Both the position numbers and the translations under genes were made by a program. A DNA stretch of 64,000 bases from Bacteroidota bacterium (GTDB lineage: Bacteria > Bacteroidota > Bacteroidia > Chitinophagales > Chitinophagaceae), in assembly GCA_028876495.1 (NCBI GenBank), contig JAGWRO010000018.1, positions 1 through 64,000 of the forward strand. The letters run 5' to 3'. The notes beneath the pieces were generated by a model, which was not told the origin of the DNA, ran no database searches, and saw only the letters and a list, made by a program, of their open reading frames with translations. Each line of letters opens with the position of its first letter. Within the stretch, counting starts at the first letter, position 1. Positions 16,681 through 25,717 of the stretch are shown here, piece by piece.

Positions 16681-18471
16681 CTACATTCTTTCCGGCACTT
16701 TAATACCCAGAAGTTGCAACCCGCTTTTTATAACTCCTGAAGTCATAACGCTTATGGCTATACGCAACTTTTTCTTTTCGCTGCTTTCTGCATTGGCTAC
16801 AGAATGTTCTGCATAAAAGGAATTGTACAATTTGGCAAGATTAAAAACATAATTGGCGATAATTGAAGGATTCATTTCTTCCCCGGCATCCAAAATAATA
16901 TTGCCATATTTTTCAAGCATGATGATCAATTGCCTTTCCAAAGGAAGGAGTTTGCCGGCGGGAATACCATCAATGTTTAGGACTGGTTCATCACTTCCGA
17001 TCTTTCTCAAAATGGATTGTATCCTTGCATATGTATATTGAACAAAAGGACCGGTAAACCCATGGAAATCGATGCTTTCTTCCGGGTTGAAGATCATACG
17101 TTTTTTCGGATCTACGCGTAACAAATAAAACTTCATGGCGCCCAGACCAAGGATTTCGTACAATTCCTCTAATTCTTCTTTTGAAAAATCGTTTACCTTA
17201 CCCAATTCTTCTGTATGCTTTTCTGCAGTTGCCACCATTTCATCAATAAGATCATCAGCATCCACCACTGTTCCCTCGCGACTCTTCATTTTACCGGTGG
17301 TTAATTCAACCATGCCATAACTTAAATGAAATATCTTATCTGCAAAAGGCATCCCGAGTTTCCTGATAATTTCTTTCAGCACTTTCATGTGATGCAATTG
17401 CTCATCACCGATCACATAAATACTTTTATCCAAATGGTACTCTTCAAACTTTTGTTGGGCAAGACCAATGTCCTGTGTGATGTAAACCGAGGTACCGTCG
17501 CTTCTCAAAACCAGTTTTTCATCCAGGTTTTTATCAGAAAGATCGATCCATACACTTCCATCTTCTTTTTTAAACAGAATATTTTTTTCCAATCCTTCTT
17601 TTACGAAATCTTTACCCAGTAAATAAGTATTACTCTCATAAAATGTTTTGTCAAAATCACTTCCTATTCTTTTATACGTTTCATCGAAACCTTTATATAC
17701 CCAGCCATTCATTAATTTCCATAATTCTCTCACTTCGGGTTTTGCCTGTTCCCAGTCAAGCAACATTTGCTGGGTTTTTTTCATCACCGGCGCTTCTTTT
17801 TCCGCTACTTCTTTTGTCTTTCCTTCACTGATCAGTTCCTCCACTTCCTTCTTGTATTCATCATTGAACTTCACATAATAATCACCTACGAAATGATCTC
17901 CCTTTTCGTTAGTTAAATCCGGCGTTTCACCATGTGCAAACATTTCCCAGGCGATCATACTTTTGCAAATATGTATGCCGCGATCATTTACGATCGATGT
18001 TTTTATTACTTCATTTCCATTGGCTTTTAAAATTTCTGCAACACTCCAACCTAAAAAATTATTTCTTAAATGGCCGAGGTGCAGTGGTTTGTTGGTGTTG
18101 GGAGATGAATATTCTACCATGACTTTTTGATGATTGGGTTCTTTTTTGCCGAAGTTTTCATCAGTGTAATTTTCCTCCAGCAGTGAAGTCAATTGTTGAT
18201 CGTCAATGGTAAGATTGAGGAAACCTTTTATCACGTTATATCCTGAAAAAAAATCAGGATGGTCTTTTAGTATTTGTTCTCCTAATTCCTTTCCCAAAAC
18301 TTCAGGCGATTTTTTTAAGGCTTTTACCAAAACAAACAGTACGATGGTGTAATCACCTTCAAATTCAGGCTTGGTCTCGTTTAACTGGAAATCATTTTCC
18401 GAAAATGCCTGCCCATATAATTGCGATAAACTTTTAATGGCAGATAATTGTATGTAAGAAATAAATGACAT
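16681..18471 (-). CDS. argS: Arginyl-tRNA synthetase
   Basis: Class I synthetase that charges tRNA-Arg. From the ATG at 18471 it has 596 residues, a normal length; the longer frame from 18525 adds 18 unlikely residues. The HIGH-type motif is PLHLGHLRNN in the block VEYSSPNTNKPLHLGH, and the KMSKS-type motif is the relaxed GKMKSREGTVV. The N-terminal Arg-tRNA domain and the C-terminal DALR domain (about residues 470-596, ending with the conserved GIKVPERM) are both present. It is convergent with the flippase gene. The murQ gene lies upstream on the same strand with a 113-bp gap. Confidence 0.97.
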   Translation of the reverse strand: MSFISYIQLSAIKSLSQLYGQAFSENDFQLNETKPEFEGDYTIVLFVLVKALKKSPEVLGKELGEQILKDHPDFFSGYNVIKGFLNLTIDDQQLTSLLEENYTDENFGKKEPNHQKVMVEYSSPNTNKPLHLGHLRNNFLGWSVAEILKANGNEVIKTSIVNDRGIHICKSMIAWEMFAHGETPDLTNEKGDHFVGDYYVKFNDEYKKEVEELISEGKTKEVAEKEAPVMKKTQQMLLDWEQAKPEVRELWKLMNGWVYKGFDETYKRIGSDFDKTFYESNTYLLGKDFVKEGLEKNILFKKEDGSVWIDLSDKNLDEKLVLRSDGTSVYITQDIGLAQQKFEEYHLDKSIYVIGDEQLHHMKVLKEIIRKLGMPFADKIFHLSYGMVELTTGKMKSREGTVVDADDLIDEMVATAEKHTEELGKVNDFSKEELEELYEILGLGAMKFYLLRVDPKKRMIFNPEESIDFHGFTGPFVQYTYARIQSILRKIGSDEPVLNIDGIPAGKLLPLERQLIIMLEKYGNIILDAGEEMNPSIIANYVFNLAKLYNSFYAEHSVANAESSEKKKLRIAISVMTSGVIKSGLQLLGIKVPERM

Positions 18472-18584
18472 AATGCGAAAATAGATAATTGGCCTGATGT
18501 TATCGTTAGGCTGGCAGTAAACCAATAAATAACCAGGATTTTTGTTGTATAAATTCAGAAAAGATTTGGATGAAGAAAACGGGT

Positions 18585-19397
18585 TTATTTATAATTTTCA
18601 ATGGCTTTTTTTACATTATTGTATTTAAGTAATAATGCTTTTGCGGTAGCTTCATCTTTTATTCCCGTTTTTTCCATCAGCATACGCGTGCCCCTTCCTA
18701 CAATTTTTTGATTGGTAAGTTTCATATTTACCATCTTATTGTCTTCCACTCTGCCCATTTGTACCATGGCGGTTGTGGAGATCATATTTAAAACCATTTT
18801 TTGAGCTGTGCCACTTTTCATGCGCGTACTTCCGGTAACAAATTCAGGGCCTACAACCACTTCTACCGGGAAATCAGCTACACTGCTGATAGGGGAACCA
18901 GGGTTACACGCGATACTTCCGGTTACAATATTATTTTCCCTGCATTTTTTCAGCGCGCCAATAACATAGGGTGTCGTTCCACTGGAAGCAATACCTATCA
19001 CCACATCGGCTTCATTTACCTTATAGGCCTGTAAATCTTTCCAGCCCTGGCTGGTATCGTCTTCAGCATTTTCTACAGGGTCAACAATGGCTTTATCACC
19101 ACCGGCAATTATGCCAACCACGAGCCCTTTGGGCACGCCGTAAGTAGGAACACATTCACTGGCATCCAGAATTCCGAGGCGGCCACTGGTGCCTGCTCCG
19201 ATATAAAATAACCGTCCGCCATCTATCATTTTTTCGGATACTGCTATAACCAGTTTTTCAATTTGTGGCAACGCCTCTTTTACAGCGAGTGCCACCAACT
19301 GATCTTCCTGGTTGATATTTTTAATTACTTCTGCAACCGTCATTTTTTCGAGATGACGGTGATTGGAGGATTCTTCTGTAACTTTTCTAAAAGCCAT
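18585..19397 (-). CDS. murQ: N-acetylmuramic acid 6-phosphate etherase
   Basis: Cleaves the lactyl ether of MurNAc 6-phosphate to give GlcNAc 6-phosphate and lactate, in peptidoglycan recycling. The 270-residue SIS-domain protein has FYIGAGTSGRLGILDASE with the catalytic Glu81, then the phosphate-binding GIASSGTTPYVIGAL and STRMKSGTAQKMVLNM. The length fits the short Bacteroidota form. The start at 19397 gives MAFRKVTEESS, as usual in the family. No murein kinase or transporter gene is adjacent. It lies upstream of argS on the same strand and is divergent from the MG2/plug gene. Confidence 0.96.
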   Translation of the reverse strand: MAFRKVTEESSNHRHLEKMTVAEVIKNINQEDQLVALAVKEALPQIEKLVIAVSEKMIDGGRLFYIGAGTSGRLGILDASECVPTYGVPKGLVVGIIAGGDKAIVDPVENAEDDTSQGWKDLQAYKVNEADVVIGIASSGTTPYVIGALKKCRENNIVTGSIACNPGSPISSVADFPVEVVVGPEFVTGSTRMKSGTAQKMVLNMISTTAMVQMGRVEDNKMVNMKLTNQKIVGRGTRMLMEKTGIKDEATAKALLLKYNNVKKAIENYK

Positions 19398-19547
19398 TCT
19401 TTTTTTTTCGCAAAACTAATTTATTAATACATGTTTTCAAGCTTTCCCTATTCTCATTTAGCATTGTTAAAACTAATTTCATCTTTGGTGCAATTATATA
19501 CTTGCATTAATTTACACCGCTAATAATTTTAATGTAACAATTTCAAA

Positions 19548-21935
19548 ATGAAACAACTGATTGCTGCTGTTTTTGTTTTTTTTCTTTCAATATCATTTGC
19601 CGGCGCTCAAAATTTTGAGAAAAATTTACAGACTTACGCCAATAATTTCACAGAAGAAAGAATTTACCTGCATTATGATAAATCTTCTTATGCTCCCGGG
19701 GAAACGATCTGGTTTAAGGTGTATATGATGAAAACGATTTATCCGGCAGATGATAGTAAAACGGTTTACATTGACTGGACAGATCAAAACGGCAAATTGC
19801 TTTTGCATAGCTTGAGCCCGCTACAGGATGGTACTTCATTCGGCCAGTTTGAAATTCCTGAAAATTACAAGGGGCAATACCTGCATGTAAAAGCCTATAC
19901 CAAATGGATGCTCAATTTTGACTCTTCTTTTTTATATAACAAAGACCTGAGGATTCTATCAGACAGTATCCACTCCACCTCAAAAAATATCATAAAACCA
20001 GAATTGGTTTTTTTTCCTGAAGGCGGAGATTTTGTTGCCGGGGTAAATAATAAGATTGCATTTAAAGCCAATGATCAATATGGCAGGCCTGTAAAAATAA
20101 CCGGTGAAATAAAGAATGGAAGCGGAGCTGTTATTGACCAGTTGAAAGTAATTCATGACGGGATGGGATTTTTTTATCTTCTTCCTAAAGAAGGGGAAAA
20201 ATTTACTGCTTACTGGCGGGATGAAAAAGGAGGGCAGCACAAAACGGAACTTCCTGCGATAAAGAAATCAGGCGTTTCATTGCAGGTAGCTGTTGCCGGC
20301 ACAAAAAGAAATTTTTTAGTAACTGTTTCCCCTGAATTGGTTTCAAAATTAAGTGCAGTACACATCCTTGGAACAGAATACCAGCAGCCTGTTTTTAATA
20401 TTACCAAAGAGGTTAAGAATGGCCTTGTAGGAGGGGTTATTCCTACCGAAAATTTGCCAACTGGTATTTTAACGATCACAATTTTTGATAATGACTGGAA
20501 ACCCCTTGCAGAGCGGATCACTTTTATTAATAATGGAGAGTATGAGTTTCAACCAACGATGACAGTAAAACATTGGGGTCTTAATAAACGTGCCAGAGAT
20601 GAAATTCAGATTGAAGTTCCTGACAGTCTTTATGCCAATTTATCTGTTGCAGTTACGGATGCGGCAATTGATGAAGATACCAGCAGCAATATCATTTCAC
20701 ATCTTTTATTAACGGGAGAATTAAAGGGAAAAATTAACGACCCTGCTTATTATTTTATGAATAACAACGATTCGGTTATGCAGCAATTGGATCTTGTAAT
20801 GCTTACCAATGGCTGGAGAAGGATAAATTGGCAAAAACTGGTTGCAGGGGAATTTCCTCAAATTAAGTACCAACGTGACACTTCTTATTTATCGATTTCA
20901 GGAAGAATTTATGGAGCTACACCAACCCAACTGGAACTTGCAGGGCACATCACCTTAATGGTGAATAAGAAAAATTCAGGAGCTCAGGTTTTTTCAGTAC
21001 CGGTAAAACCTGATGGAAGTTTTACGGATCCGTCACTCATTCTTTTCGATACCGCTAAAATCTATTACCAGTTGGGAAAAGGCAATGGTCTTGATGATGT
21101 AAGTGTTCAGTTTCTCACCAACAAGCTTTCCCCTTTTTCAGAAAATCCCAAAGCAAGCGGCATTTATTTTAATCATAATGCCGATTCTGCCGGCTACGAT
21201 TATCATCTTCATTTAAATGATGAAATCGAAAAAGAATTAAAATTTTATAAAGCAAAAGTTTTAGAAAATGTTACGATAAAGGGAAATCCGAAATCGCCAG
21301 TTGAAGAAATGGACAAAAGATATACTTCAGGATTATTTTCAGGCGGGGATGCGCGTGAATTTAACCTGTTAAGCGATCATTTTGCAGCAACCTCGTTAAA
21401 TATCTTTCAGTACCTGCAAGGGAAAGTGGCAGGTCTTCAAATTAGTGTATCTCCCATGGGAGACGCAACTCTTTCTTACCGCGGAGGTACCCCTCAAATG
21501 TTCCTGGATGAAACCCCCGTTGATGCAACGGTGCTTAGTTCGCTTCCTGTGACGGATATTGCGTACGTAAAGGTTTTCCCTCCTCCGTTCATAGGCGCAA
21601 CCGGCGGAGGTTCAGGCGGTGGCATTGCCATTTATACAAGAAAAGGCGGGGATGAAAAAGAAGAACCGGGCAAAGGTCTTTCCAATAATACCGTTAGTGG
21701 TTATACATTGATTCGCCAGTTTTACTCGCCCGATTACGATTCGTTCAATGAAGACAATGAAAAGAAAGATTTGCGCACTACTCTTTACTGGAATCCTTCT
21801 GTCATTACTTCCCCTGGAAAAAACAAAGTGATCTTAAAGTTTTTCAACAACGATATCACTCAATCTTTCCGCGTGGTTATTGAAGGAATGACAAAGGACG
21901 GCAGGCTGGCACATATTGAGCAAATGATGGAATAG
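19548..21935 (+). CDS. Envelope protein with MG2 domain and TonB plug-like domain, no barrel
   Basis: A 795-residue protein with a signal peptide (residues 1-21, ending FAGAQ). Residues 35-130 look like an alpha-2-macroglobulin MG2 domain (ERIYLHYDKSSYAPGETIWFKVYM). Middle residues form several beta-sandwich segments. Residues 590-700 resemble the plug domain of TonB-dependent receptors (NIFQYLQGKVAGLQI, GGTPQMFLDETPVD, AYVKVFPPPFIGATGG). The residues after the plug are too few for an outer-membrane barrel. Proteins of this layout are widespread in Bacteroidota but poorly understood. It may bind or stabilise an outer-membrane partner through the plug. It is monocistronic, convergent with a glycosyltransferase gene. 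Confidence 0.8.
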   Translation: MKQLIAAVFVFFLSISFAGAQNFEKNLQTYANNFTEERIYLHYDKSSYAPGETIWFKVYMMKTIYPADDSKTVYIDWTDQNGKLLLHSLSPLQDGTSFGQFEIPENYKGQYLHVKAYTKWMLNFDSSFLYNKDLRILSDSIHSTSKNIIKPELVFFPEGGDFVAGVNNKIAFKANDQYGRPVKITGEIKNGSGAVIDQLKVIHDGMGFFYLLPKEGEKFTAYWRDEKGGQHKTELPAIKKSGVSLQVAVAGTKRNFLVTVSPELVSKLSAVHILGTEYQQPVFNITKEVKNGLVGGVIPTENLPTGILTITIFDNDWKPLAERITFINNGEYEFQPTMTVKHWGLNKRARDEIQIEVPDSLYANLSVAVTDAAIDEDTSSNIISHLLLTGELKGKINDPAYYFMNNNDSVMQQLDLVMLTNGWRRINWQKLVAGEFPQIKYQRDTSYLSISGRIYGATPTQLELAGHITLMVNKKNSGAQVFSVPVKPDGSFTDPSLILFDTAKIYYQLGKGNGLDDVSVQFLTNKLSPFSENPKASGIYFNHNADSAGYDYHLHLNDEIEKELKFYKAKVLENVTIKGNPKSPVEEMDKRYTSGLFSGGDAREFNLLSDHFAATSLNIFQYLQGKVAGLQISVSPMGDATLSYRGGTPQMFLDETPVDATVLSSLPVTDIAYVKVFPPPFIGATGGGSGGGIAIYTRKGGDEKEEPGKGLSNNTVSGYTLIRQFYSPDYDSFNEDNEKKDLRTTLYWNPSVITSPGKNKVILKFFNNDITQSFRVVIEGMTKDGRLAHIEQMME

Positions 21936-21970
21936 AAGCCAATTAGTAAATCAATAAATTCCCGGGATTT

Positions 21971-23092
21971 TTATTTTAATTCGTCGATAACCCGGGAAGC
22001 TTTCGCCGCTATATTTTGCCAATAAAAGTGATCAAAATAAACAGAAGAAATCGAATTGGAATTGGATAAGCTAAGTTCCATGTTTTCAGCAAACCTTTGC
22101 CAGTTTTCGTTATCAGATAAAAACAATTTTCCGTTACAAATATTTTCATCCACACCTATTGCGCCGTTAAAAGTAGAAACGGCATTCAAATTATAGCCCA
22201 AAGCTTCCACCAGTTTTGTTTTAATGCCGCCACCTTCTGTAACCGGATTTATAAATGCATCTGCGCCTTTAAAATATTCAGTTATATCATCCACAAATCC
22301 GGCGTAAATAATATTTTGGTTTTCGTATTGTTTTAATTCATTCATCTCTGCCGGTAATCCTTTTCCACAAATAATAATTTTATAAGGAATTTCTTTCTCA
22401 ATAAAAATCGGATTTATTTTTTCAACAATATTTTTTACGGCGATAAGGTTAGGCTGGTAATTTAAGGTGCCGTTAAAGAGAAATAAATGGGTTCCGGGCG
22501 GCAAAGAATATTTTTCTAATAAACTTTTTTTCGCTGTTTCCCTTTCAATTATTGTTGGAGCGTTGTTCCATGAAATACCATACGTGATCACTGTACTTTT
22601 TTCGTAGGGAATTTTATATTGATCATGAAAATAATTTCTATCCTGCTGGGTAATACAAAAAGTAAAATCGGCTTTTTGATGAATCCATTTTTCATAATAC
22701 CGCAGAATTTTCCACCACCACTTACCAACCGTCTTAAACCGCTCTGCTTCTATGTTGTGTGAATGGACAATTACTTTTACGTTACACGCTTTTTTTAGCC
22801 AAAGCGCCATCCAGCCATAATAAGGATGTTCTACAATTACATATGAAATACTTTTTTCTTTTATTATTTTTTTTATAAGGCTAAAATTAAAAATATTGAT
22901 GTAACGGAAACTTCCGTTTTCGAGAAGGTTGAAAACTTTATAAGGAGCCAGCGAGGGATCGTTATCCTGAATGGTAAAACAAAAAATGTTTTCTTCTTTT
23001 GAAAAATATTCATTGAAAAGCGCAATTCCTTTTTGCCCGCCTAATTTTGGCGGAAGAATTTTATAGGTAACAATACTCAGTACATTTGCCAT
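21971..23092 (-). CDS. Glycosyltransferase family 4-like protein
   Basis: A 373-residue GT-B glycosyltransferase. The N-terminal acceptor domain (LPPKLGGQKGIALFNEYF, then VIVHSHNIEAERFKTVGKWWW) is followed by the nucleotide-sugar domain from about residue 195 (FLFNGTLNYQPNLIAVKNI, IICGKGLPAEM) and the typical donor-binding motif GGGIKTKLVEALGYN near residue 305. It would transfer a sugar to a glycan, a lipid or another cell-surface acceptor. No linked glycan cluster is visible, so the substrate is unknown. The family also includes proteins predicted to build exopolysaccharide. It is divergent from a small membrane protein gene, with a palindrome between them. Confidence 0.85.
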   Translation of the reverse strand: MANVLSIVTYKILPPKLGGQKGIALFNEYFSKEENIFCFTIQDNDPSLAPYKVFNLLENGSFRYINIFNFSLIKKIIKEKSISYVIVEHPYYGWMALWLKKACNVKVIVHSHNIEAERFKTVGKWWWKILRYYEKWIHQKADFTFCITQQDRNYFHDQYKIPYEKSTVITYGISWNNAPTIIERETAKKSLLEKYSLPPGTHLFLFNGTLNYQPNLIAVKNIVEKINPIFIEKEIPYKIIICGKGLPAEMNELKQYENQNIIYAGFVDDITEYFKGADAFINPVTEGGGIKTKLVEALGYNLNAVSTFNGAIGVDENICNGKLFLSDNENWQRFAENMELSLSNSNSISSVYFDHFYWQNIAAKASRVIDELK

Positions 23093-23222
23093 TCAAAAAA
23101 ATATAATTCCGACAAATTAATATTATTTTGATGAGACTTTTTCAAAACATTTTATTTAATGAAATGGAGCATAAAAATTTTCGAGCAACTTATACCAATC
23201 GCGATGAAAATTTTTATGCGGA

Positions 23223-23240
23223 ATCCGATAGCTATCGGAT
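23223..23240. promoter_or_regulatory. Perfect 18-bp palindrome in a divergent intergenic region
   Basis: ATCCGATAGCTATCGGAT is fully self-complementary. It lies between the divergent glycosyltransferase (start 23092) and small membrane protein (start 23277) genes. It may be an operator or a dispersed palindromic repeat; nothing in this window decides between them. Confidence 0.5.
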
Positions 23241-23276
23241 CCATGTGGTAAATAAAAATCAATAAAAAATATACAC

Positions 23277-23588
23277 ATGAAAATAATTTCATTTTTTTCA
23301 AGATTTACTTTTATTTGTAATCTCTGTTTTTTATTGTTTATTATTTTCTCGAAACTGGAAGCTAATAAACCGGCTTCAGGCACGCCGGGAACAGTGGTGG
23401 TTTTGCCATTCTTCAAAGACCTGGTAATTATTTTAGGCTTTTCTGCAATCATCATTAACCTGTTAATGTGTATCGTTTACCTGGTTTTTTTGCTATTGAG
23501 CAAGGCAATTCTTTTACCCAAATGGCTATCAATAGCGAATGTTGTTTTTTTAATAGTTGAATTTTATTTTTTCTTTTTTTATAATTAA
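23277..23588 (+). CDS. Small membrane protein, unknown function
   Basis: A 103-residue protein with three hydrophobic segments, at about residues 5-25, 46-70 and 74-101, and a short polar loop (KLEANKPASGTPGT) after the first. No family is recognised. The ATG at 23277 is the natural start, directly after the hydrophobic-poor leader. It ends 9 bp before the queuosine-precursor transporter gene on the same strand, so the two are probably cotranscribed and may both act in the inner membrane. It could be a transport accessory protein, but that is only inference. Confidence 0.65.
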   Translation: MKIISFFSRFTFICNLCFLLFIIFSKLEANKPASGTPGTVVVLPFFKDLVIILGFSAIIINLLMCIVYLVFLLLSKAILLPKWLSIANVVFLIVEFYFFFFYN

Positions 23589-23597
23589 TCTTGCTAT

Positions 23598-24398
23598 ATG
23601 ATCCATAAAATTGTTAATGATAAACCCACCAAAATTTTTGTAGGCTTTACTGCTTTTTTTGTGGCTAATGCGTTGATTGCAGAAGCAATAGGAATGAAAT
23701 TATTTTCGCTTGAAGGTTTATTCGGGATGAAGCCGGCCAACTTCACCCTTTTCGGCCAAAGCGGATTAGCATTTACGCTTACCTGTGGTGTTATATTGTG
23801 GCCTTTGGAATTTGTGATCACTGATATCATCAATGAATTTTACGGCCCTAAAGCAGTTAGAAGAATTTCAATTACTGCCGTTATTCTTATCTCTTATGCT
23901 TTTCTTATGTATTTTATTGCCATCGCTTTGCCGCCGGCCCAGGCATGGCTAAGCAGCAGCCACCAGCAAGGCGTGGAAAATATCCAGTCTTCTTTCAGCG
24001 CCATCTTCGGACAAAACATGCGTATTATTGTGGGTAGCCTCGTTGCATTTTTGGTGAGCCAGGCAGTGGATGTTTTTGTGTTTCAAAAAATAAAAAAAGT
24101 GACTGGCAATAAAAAGTTGTGGCTTCGGGCAACGGGTTCTACTTTGGTATCGCAGTTGGTAGATAGTTATATTGTTCTCTTCATTGCTTTCAGTGGTTTG
24201 TTTTCATGGCAACTGATCCTCGCCGTTGGGATTATGAATTATCTCTACAAATTTACGTTGGCAATTATTCTTACTCCTGTCATTTATTTGGTGGAAGGAA
24301 GGATTGAAAAATATGTAGGTCATGACGTTGCGCACCAGATGAAACAGGCTGCAATGGGAGAGGAGACGATTTTTGAAAATATTCCAACAGCCGGATAA
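23598..24398 (+). CDS. yhhQ: Queuosine precursor transporter (YhhQ/VUT family)
   Basis: A 266-residue inner-membrane protein with about six or seven helices. It carries the marks of the YhhQ (vitamin uptake, VUT) family: CGVILWPLEFVITDIINEFYGPK near residue 75 and RATGSTLVSQLVDSYIVLFIAF near residue 175. The family imports queuine precursors such as preQ1 or preQ0 for modification of tRNA wobble G. The C-terminal tail (about 45 residues) is cytoplasmic and polar. It is likely cotranscribed with the small membrane protein upstream. No other queuosine genes are in the window. Confidence 0.92.
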   Translation: MIHKIVNDKPTKIFVGFTAFFVANALIAEAIGMKLFSLEGLFGMKPANFTLFGQSGLAFTLTCGVILWPLEFVITDIINEFYGPKAVRRISITAVILISYAFLMYFIAIALPPAQAWLSSSHQQGVENIQSSFSAIFGQNMRIIVGSLVAFLVSQAVDVFVFQKIKKVTGNKKLWLRATGSTLVSQLVDSYIVLFIAFSGLFSWQLILAVGIMNYLYKFTLAIILTPVIYLVEGRIEKYVGHDVAHQMKQAAMGEETIFENIPTAG

Positions 24399-24459
24399 CC
24401 CGAATTTCGGAACAGCAAACAAATAAATAATCTGAATTTTCAATTTAGCGATAAAATGC

Positions 24460-24921
24460 CTACTTCCTGTTGCTGATGAGTTTCGCTACAATTTTATCAA
24501 TAGGCAAGGTTACTTTTTCTTCAGAAAAATCTTTCAGATCTATAAAACGGAAAGTTTCAATTTCTGATTGTTCTTTATAAACCTGTAATTGATTTTCTGT
24601 AAAATCAAATTCTTTATCGGTAAGAGAAAAAGTGATTTCTTCGAGCGGAGTAACAAAATAATAAATTGAAATAATCTGGTGATCAGGATTAAACGCGCTT
24701 TGCTGGTAGAAATCGGTGGTGTAAAAATGTTCCCGCACCTCTACAGCCAGGTCCATTTCTTCTTTAAATTCTCTTTTTAAACACTCGCGTGTTCCTTCGC
24801 CTATTTCGAGTCCGCCACCCGGAAATTTGGTATAAAATTCGCCCCGGATATATTCGTCGCTGAGAAGAATTTGATTTTTATCATTTATTAAAATTCCGTA
24901 AACCCGTACATTAAATATCAT
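24460..24921 (-). CDS. Nudix hydrolase
   Basis: A 153-residue protein of the Nudix superfamily, which hydrolyses nucleoside diphosphate derivatives. The Nudix box is present at about residues 36-58 (GLEIGEGTRECLKREFKEEM, with the REFKEE core). The rest matches the domain, with VYGILINDKNQILLSDEYI as the first strand pair. The substrate cannot be read from the sequence. Its ATG overlaps the dapF stop by 4 bp (ATGA), so the two are cotranslated in an operon with the upstream nucleoside phosphorylase gene. House-cleaning of damaged nucleotides is a reasonable but unproven role. Confidence 0.88.
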   Translation of the reverse strand: MIFNVRVYGILINDKNQILLSDEYIRGEFYTKFPGGGLEIGEGTRECLKREFKEEMDLAVEVREHFYTTDFYQQSAFNPDHQIISIYYFVTPLEEITFSLTDKEFDFTENQLQVYKEQSEIETFRFIDLKDFSEEKVTLPIDKIVAKLISNRK

Positions 24922-25709
24922 TGCTCTTTTATTTCATATTCGCCTGAAAATACAAAAGTGGCCGGCCCGGAAAGCCAGATATTTTTGAATTCAGAATCAC
25001 TTATTTTATCGTATTCAACACTTAAATTTCCTCCTTTGGTTTTTACATCTACATGGTTAAAACCATTGTCATTATGGGCTGCCATCAGCGCAGAGGCCGT
25101 TACGCCGGTACCACAACTTAAAGTCTCGTCTTCAACACCGCGCTCGTAGGTACGTACAAAAATATGATCTTCATCAAGTGTTTCAACAAAGTTTACATTG
25201 ATGCCTTTTTTCTCAAACTCTCTGTTGTTACGAATCTTACGCCCCTCTGATACTACGTTTATGTCTTCAATGTTGCTTGCAAATTTTACATAATGCGGAG
25301 AGCCGGTATCTAAAACGAAATGATCCAGAGAGTAATCGACGCCATTTACATCATTCATTTTTAAACTAATGTGTTTATTGAGATTGATCTCTGCGGTATG
25401 AGTTCCATCAGTGGCTGAAAATACATATTCGTTCTTTTTAATTCCCATCTCCGACGCAAACTGAACGATACATCTTCCTCCATTGCCACACATTGAACCT
25501 TCCTTTCCATCTGAATTAAAATAAACCATTTCAAAATCAAACCCCTCTTTAGTGTTCAATAGCATAAGACCGTCAGCACCGATACCAAAGTGCCGGTCAC
25601 ACATTTTTTTTATATCCTGCATAGTAATTTCGTTAGCCATTTTTTCCCTGTTGTCTATCAGAATAAAATCATTTCCTGATCCCTGGTATTTATAGAATTT
25701 AATTTTCAT
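24918..25709 (-). CDS. dapF: Diaminopimelate epimerase
   Basis: Converts LL- to meso-diaminopimelate for lysine and peptidoglycan synthesis. The 263 residues hold both catalytic cysteines, Cys74 in SMCGNGGRC and Cys199 in DETLSCGTGVTASALMA, in the two pseudo-symmetric halves. The N terminus KYQGSGNDFILIDN is standard. The start at 25709 leaves 8 bp to the upstream nucleoside phosphorylase gene, and the stop overlaps the Nudix gene start, which indicates one operon on the minus strand. Confidence 0.97.
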   Translation of the reverse strand: MKIKFYKYQGSGNDFILIDNREKMANEITMQDIKKMCDRHFGIGADGLMLLNTKEGFDFEMVYFNSDGKEGSMCGNGGRCIVQFASEMGIKKNEYVFSATDGTHTAEINLNKHISLKMNDVNGVDYSLDHFVLDTGSPHYVKFASNIEDINVVSEGRKIRNNREFEKKGINVNFVETLDEDHIFVRTYERGVEDETLSCGTGVTASALMAAHNDNGFNHVDVKTKGGNLSVEYDKISDSEFKNIWLSGPATFVFSGEYEIKEQ

Positions 25710-25717
25710 TTTTATTT

